Assembly: GCF_900699765.1 (NCBI RefSeq)
Contig: NZ_CAADHO010000007.1
Location: forward strand, 186,001-250,000
Origin: Desulfoluna butyratoxydans
Lineage (GTDB): Bacteria; Desulfobacterota; Desulfobacteria; Desulfobacterales; Desulfolunaceae
Length of the DNA stretch: 64,000 nucleotides
Direction of reading: 5' to 3'
Shown here: one piece after another, positions 60,216-64,000 of the stretch
Layout: each line of letters opens with the position of its first letter
Position numbering within the stretch: position 1 is the stretch's first letter
Notes under the pieces: model-generated
The model's database searches: none
What the model was told of the DNA's origin: nothing
Seen by the model: the letters and a program-made list of their open reading frames with translations, nothing else
Program-made: the position numbers and the translations under genes

Positions 60216-60252
60216 AAAGGAAGGGACTTAAGGTGTCCTTCGTCCTTTTTTT
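60216..60252 (+). terminator. Leader terminator or attenuator upstream of ileS
   Basis: AAAGGA-AGGGAC pairs with GTCCTT-(CG)-TCCTTT around TTAAGGT, about 12 pairs, and runs into T residues through 60252. It is 110 bases before the ileS ATG. Just upstream is GGGCGGTACC (60206-60215), and CCCTTC at 60184-60189 could pair with GAAGGG at 60220-60225, breaking the terminator stem. This is the layout of an attenuator, and part of it resembles a T-box antiterminator. Confidence 0.65.
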
Positions 60253-60361
60253 CGTGCCGTTTTGTTTTTTATGGGGCCGGGCGATGCATGGTGCGTTTCA
60301 TTTCATGAAGACCAAAGTATATCTTGGTGCGACTAAGAAGTTCCACACGCTGGAGGAGATA

Positions 60362-63160
60362 ATGGATTACAAGAAAACGCTGAACCTGCCACAGACGCGG
60401 TTCGCCATGAAGGCCAACCTGCCGACCAAAGAGCCTCAGCAGCTCAAGGCGTGGGAGGAGAGCGGACTCTATGCAAAAATCAGGGAAGAGTCCAAGGGTC
60501 GTGAACAGTTTATTCTGCATGACGGCCCTCCGTATGCCAACGGTAACCTTCATATCGGACACGCCCTGAACAAAATCCTCAAGGATATTATTATCCGCTC
60601 CAAGCAGATGGATGGTTTTGACGTGCCCTACGTGCCCGGCTGGGATTGCCACGGCCTTCCCATCGAGCACAACGTGGACAAGAAACTGGGCTCCAAGAAA
60701 AAAGAGATGTCCAAGGCGGATATCCGGCGGAAGTGCCGCGAGTATGCGGGCAACTTCGTGAACATCCAGCGCGAGGAGTTCAAGCGCTTCGGCGTCATGG
60801 GTGAGTGGGAAGACCCCTACCTGACCATGAACTACCCCTTTGAGGCGCGCATCGCCAAGGAGTGCGGTGAATTTGCCGCCAACGGCGATATGTTCATCGG
60901 CAAAAAGCCCATCTACTGGTGCTGCAGCTGCCAGACTGCCCTTGCCGAAGCAGAGATCGAGTACGCGGACCATACCTCGCCGTCCATTTTCGTGAAGTTT
61001 CCCTTAAAGGGCGACGCCGCGGATATCGACGCCTCCCTTGCCGGGAAGAAGGTCTCTTTTGTTATCTGGACCACCACTCCCTGGACGATCCCTGCAAACC
61101 TTGCGGTGTGTCTGAACGGTGAGTTCACCTACGCCTTTGTGGAAACCGACGGCGAGGTGATGGTGGTGGCCAAGGACCTCCTGGAAGGTCTCATGACCTC
61201 CTTTGGCAAAGAGTCGTATAACGTGCTCTTTGAGACCGACGGTGCCTCCCTTGAGAACAAGGTGTGTCGTCACCCCTTCATCGACCGGGACTCCGTGATC
61301 ATCCTGGGAGACCACGTCACCCTGGAAGCCGGTACCGGCTGTGTTCACACTGCCCCCGGCCACGGTGCCGACGACTACATCACCGGCCTTAAGTACGGCC
61401 TGGAGCCCTACTCGCCCGTGGGCAACAACGGGTGCTATACCGAGGAAGTCGGGGAAGAGTTCGAAGGGAAATTCATCTTCAAGGCCAACGCCGAGCTCAT
61501 CGAAAAGATGGATGCCTGCGGCGCCCTGGTGAAGCACAACGAGATGAGTCACTCCTATCCCCACTGCTGGCGCTGCAAAAAGCCGGTGATCTTTCGGGCA
61601 ACGCCCCAGTGGTTCCTCTCCATGGACAACACCGGTCTGCGTGAAAAGGCCCTGGCCGAGATTGACAAGGTGGAGTGGATTCCCTCCTGGGGCCGTGAGC
61701 GCATCCACGGGATGATCGCAAACCGCCCGGACTGGTGTCTTTCCCGCCAGCGCTCCTGGGGTGTGCCCATCCCCGTGTTCTACTGCGAAAAGTGCGGTGA
61801 GGTCCATGCCGACCAGGCGTCCGTGGACAAGATCTACGACCTCTTCAAAGAGCACGGCGCAGACATCTGGTTCGAAAAAGAGGCGGCGGACCTGCTTCCC
61901 GAAGGCACCGTGTGCACCAAGTGCGGCCATGGCACCTTCACTAAGGATACCAACATCCTGGACGTCTGGTTTGACTCCGGGGTCACGCACTCTGCTGTCC
62001 TGAACGACCGTGACGGGCTCAGGCGCCCTGCGGATCTCTACCTTGAGGGTTCCGATCAGCACCGCGGGTGGTTTCACAGCTCCCTGCTCACCAGCGTGGG
62101 CAAAACCGGTAAAGCGCCTTACAAGGCGGTTCTTACCCACGGGTTCGTTGTGGACGCCAAGGGACACAAGATGTCCAAGTCCGTGGGCAACGTGGTGGCC
62201 CCCAAAGAGGTGATCAACAAGTACGGCGCGGAAGTGCTGCGTTTGTGGGTGGCATCCACGGATTACCGTGACGATGTGCGCATCTCCGACAATATCCTGA
62301 AGCAGCTCAGCGACGCTTACCGCAAGATCAGGAACTCCTGCCGTTACATGCTGGGGAACCTGAGCGGGTTCAACCCGGACACCGACCGGGTGGCTTACGA
62401 GGACCTCCGGGACATCGACCGGTTCACCCTGGCCCGTCTGGCGGACCTCATCGAGCGGGTGAACAAGGCCTACGAGACCTATGAGTTCCACACCATCTAC
62501 CACAGCCTCAACAACTTCTGCACGGTGGACCTCTCCAGCTTCTACTTTGACATCGTTCGCGATGCCCTTTACGTGGAAGGCACGGATTCTGTTGTGAGAA
62601 GAGGCATTCAGACGGTGCTCTTCGATCTCGTGGACGCCATTGTCCGCATGATGGCTCCCATCCTCTGCTTCACCGCCGAGGAGATCTGGGGGCACGTGCC
62701 CGATTTCGAAGGCAAGAAAGAGAGCGTGCACCTCATGGCAGGTGCTGAGCCCAAGGCTGACTGGAAGAACGAGGCCATCATCGAGCGCTGGGAGCACCTG
62801 GTGACCCTGCGCGACGAGATGAACAAAGCCCTTGAAAAGGCACGAAGCGAAAAGCTTATCGGCCAGAACCTCGACGCGGCAGTCACTGTGACAGCCAAGG
62901 GCGAGACCCTGGCGTTCCTTGAAAGCTTTGCTTCAGAGCTCAAGCAGGTGCTCATCGTCTCCGACTTCACCCTGGCAGAGGGCGACGCCCCTGAAGGCGC
63001 CTTTGTGAGCGATGAAGTGGAAGGCCTTGCCGTTCAGGTTGCCTCCGCTTCGGGCGACAAATGCGAACGATGCTGGACCTGGAGCCCCTCCGTGGGCGAA
63101 GACAGCGAACGGCCCACCCTGTGCAGCCGCTGCCGCGGGATCCTTGACCGCACCGCCTAA
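60362..63160 (+). CDS. ileS: Isoleucyl-tRNA synthetase
   Basis: 932-residue class I synthetase that charges tRNA-Ile. HIGH is at residues 64-67 (ANGNLHIGHALN), KMSKS at 603-607 (GHKMSKSVGN), the editing domain (about 200-400) shows WTTTPWTIPANLAV, and the C-terminal zinc site has CERCWTW and CSRCRGIL. This is the bacterial type. An upstream in-frame start at 60140 would add 74 residues read from the leader and its terminator; ATG 60362 has GGAGGAGATA directly upstream and matches MDYKKTLNLP starts. lspA follows after 680 bases of repeats. Confidence 0.97.
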   Translation: MDYKKTLNLPQTRFAMKANLPTKEPQQLKAWEESGLYAKIREESKGREQFILHDGPPYANGNLHIGHALNKILKDIIIRSKQMDGFDVPYVPGWDCHGLPIEHNVDKKLGSKKKEMSKADIRRKCREYAGNFVNIQREEFKRFGVMGEWEDPYLTMNYPFEARIAKECGEFAANGDMFIGKKPIYWCCSCQTALAEAEIEYADHTSPSIFVKFPLKGDAADIDASLAGKKVSFVIWTTTPWTIPANLAVCLNGEFTYAFVETDGEVMVVAKDLLEGLMTSFGKESYNVLFETDGASLENKVCRHPFIDRDSVIILGDHVTLEAGTGCVHTAPGHGADDYITGLKYGLEPYSPVGNNGCYTEEVGEEFEGKFIFKANAELIEKMDACGALVKHNEMSHSYPHCWRCKKPVIFRATPQWFLSMDNTGLREKALAEIDKVEWIPSWGRERIHGMIANRPDWCLSRQRSWGVPIPVFYCEKCGEVHADQASVDKIYDLFKEHGADIWFEKEAADLLPEGTVCTKCGHGTFTKDTNILDVWFDSGVTHSAVLNDRDGLRRPADLYLEGSDQHRGWFHSSLLTSVGKTGKAPYKAVLTHGFVVDAKGHKMSKSVGNVVAPKEVINKYGAEVLRLWVASTDYRDDVRISDNILKQLSDAYRKIRNSCRYMLGNLSGFNPDTDRVAYEDLRDIDRFTLARLADLIERVNKAYETYEFHTIYHSLNNFCTVDLSSFYFDIVRDALYVEGTDSVVRRGIQTVLFDLVDAIVRMMAPILCFTAEEIWGHVPDFEGKKESVHLMAGAEPKADWKNEAIIERWEHLVTLRDEMNKALEKARSEKLIGQNLDAAVTVTAKGETLAFLESFASELKQVLIVSDFTLAEGDAPEGAFVSDEVEGLAVQVASASGDKCERCWTWSPSVGEDSERPTLCSRCRGILDRTA

Positions 63161-63180
63161 AGCGTATAAAAGCTGAATAG

Positions 63181-63222
63181 AAAGGGCCGGTGGCATGCAA
63201 GCGTGCCCCGGCCCTTTTTTTT
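63181..63222 (+). terminator. Terminator of ileS
   Basis: AAAGGGCCGG pairs with CCGGCCCTTT, with an inner GGCA/TGCC pairing, followed by a run of T residues to 63222. Confidence 0.9.
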
Positions 63223-63276
63223 AGGTTTGTACATGTGTGGTATTATGCAGGGCTGAGAGAAAAAGCAAAAAGCAAT

Positions 63277-63368
63277 GCCTCCGGCGGGCAGGGGATAAAT
63301 CCCCTGCACCCCAGGTTTGCATATGCTCCGACCCTTCGTTCCTCAGGGACGTCACATTTGCTGACGGG
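63277..63368 (+). repeat. Modular intergenic repeat, plus-strand copy
   Basis: GCCTCCGGCGGGCAGGGGAT, AAATCCCCTGCACCCCAGG, TTGCATATGCTCCGACCC, TTCGTTCCTCAGGG and TTTGCTGACGGG in this order; the minus strand of 57776-57866 is its best match. Confidence 0.8.
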
Positions 63369-63507
63369 TATTCAAGCACCCCATTCGCCGGAGACGGCAC
63401 GCCTGTTACACCGAACGGGCAGGAATAATTCAGGCCAGCGGTTGGTTGGCAATGGTGCACGGAGTGCACCCTACGGGCGTCCCCGATGGATATGGTTAGA
63501 GCCCTGT

Positions 63508-63655
63508 AGGATGGGCAAAGGTAGTGCCGTGCCCATCGGGCACGGATATAACCGCCCACGCCGGGGGACTGGTGCCCGGCATCAGATCTCTTGTGATTAT
63601 CATTGTTGCGGGTACCTCGATGAAAGATGGGCACGCTTCGCGCTTTGCCCATCCT
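63508..63655. mobile_element. 148-bp MITE with nested inverted ends
   Basis: AGGATGGGCAAAG (63508-63520) and CTTTGCCCATCCT (63643-63655) are perfect 13-base terminal inverted repeats. Inside each end a second pair occurs, GTGCCCATC (63529-63537) and GATGGGCAC (63626-63634). This GGATGGGCAAAG...GTGCCCATC design is one I know from MITEs of many bacteria. No transposase gene is inside. Confidence 0.85.
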
Positions 63656-63839
63656 GCTTGGCCGTGGACTTGTGTCTGATAATAATGGTGGTGGTGGCTG
63701 AGAAGGGCCTGAGGACCGAAGGCCCGGAGCATTCCCGATTCTGGGGTTGAGGGGATTTATCACCTGGCCGCTGGAGGCTGGTTTTTCCATACGTTTTGAC
63801 CATAGAAGGCACGATTTTAATCACTGAAAGGATAATTGG

Positions 63840-64000
63840 ATGACATGGTTTAAGCAAAAATGGCCCCGGCTTTTGCTGGTGGCCGGTTTGGTGGTGCTTC
63901 TGGATCAGCTCTCCAAGCAGCTGGTGTTGCACTCCATGCCCGTGGGCAGCGGGTTTCCCTTGATTGACGGCTTTTTCGACATTGTCCATGTGAGGAACCC
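63840..64000 (+). CDS. lspA: Signal peptidase II (prolipoprotein peptidase), 5' part
   Basis: The first 53 codons of a gene cut by the window end. After MTWFKQKWPRLLLVAGLVVL comes LDQLSKQLVLHSM and LIDGFFDIVHVRNP, which are the first membrane helix, the DQxxK box and the FFxxVxVxN block (leading to the catalytic Asn-Xaa-Gly-Ala-Ala-Phe region) of LspA. The enzyme removes signal peptides from diacylglyceryl-modified prolipoproteins in the inner membrane. AAAGGATAATTGG precedes the ATG. Linkage ileS-lspA is widespread, though here 680 bases of repeats lie between them. Confidence 0.9.
   Translation, partial: MTWFKQKWPRLLLVAGLVVLLDQLSKQLVLHSMPVGSGFPLIDGFFDIVHVRN

Noticed and set aside
60140..60361. 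74-residue N-terminal extension of IleS
   Set aside because: It would be translated through the leader terminator and matches nothing in the family. A strong ribosome site precedes ATG 60362.
1..64000. tRNA or rRNA genes, CRISPR arrays and intact insertion sequences
   Set aside because: I looked for cloverleaf-like GTTCRANNC boxes, regularly spaced direct repeats and transposase motifs and found none that hold up by eye.

Overview
The window looks like chromosome of a strictly anaerobic, high-GC Gram-negative bacterium, most probably a sulfate-reducing member of the Desulfobacterota (Desulfoluna or a relative is my guess; no rRNA is present to test it). Pointers are the alternative siroheme-dependent heme pathway (hemB, ahbC, ahbD), oxygen-independent heme breakdown by a HutW/ChuW radical SAM enzyme, a pyrophosphate-dependent phosphofructokinase, a TRAP transporter, outer-membrane proteins and several radical SAM enzymes.

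Layout. 1-16.4 kb: end of a probable lipB, lipA, a D-glutamate cyclase-like gene, smc-ftsY, pfp behind a structured leader, then 5-oxoprolinase pxpABC followed by a DctPQM TRAP transporter. 16.4-24 kb (minus strand): a six-gene cassette with a fatty-acyl-AMP ligase, a radical SAM enzyme, an acyl carrier protein, a NodU-type carbamoyltransferase, an MBOAT acyltransferase and an SGNH-like exported protein. Its parts list is that of a Dlt system plus two acyl-modifying enzymes. 24-25.4 kb is an AT-richer stretch in which I see no gene. 25.4-28 kb: three tandem tail-collar-domain proteins with a DUF6916-like protein and an acetyltransferase, and no other phage genes. 28-32.4 kb: membrane protein, flavin amine oxidase, ABC exporter and a divergent DtxR-family regulator.

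32.9-46.2 kb (minus strand) is a heme island: hutW, TonB receptor, a complete ECF transporter (S, T and double ATPase), hutX and a flavodoxin; next to it a ClpX-like ATPase, ahbC, hemB and ahbD. The cell can thus apparently both import and dismantle heme and make it through siroheme. 46.9-54.7 kb: hybrid histidine kinase, small secreted protein, PstS-like protein, porin, a YadA-head-like protein and a pseudo-caspase/PEGA/SUMF1 fusion. 55-64 kb: S1-repeat protein, nitroreductase, elbB, Nudix hydrolase, rsmG, ileS with a terminator-containing leader, and the start of lspA at the window edge.

Intergenic spaces are full of short repeats: a 52-bp element at gene 3' ends, a 155-bp multi-hairpin element, modular elements ending in GCCTCCGGCGG, and three MITE-like elements. 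I saw no tRNA, rRNA, CRISPR array, transposase or integrase. All functions are read from sequence motifs and family memory; no database search was run.
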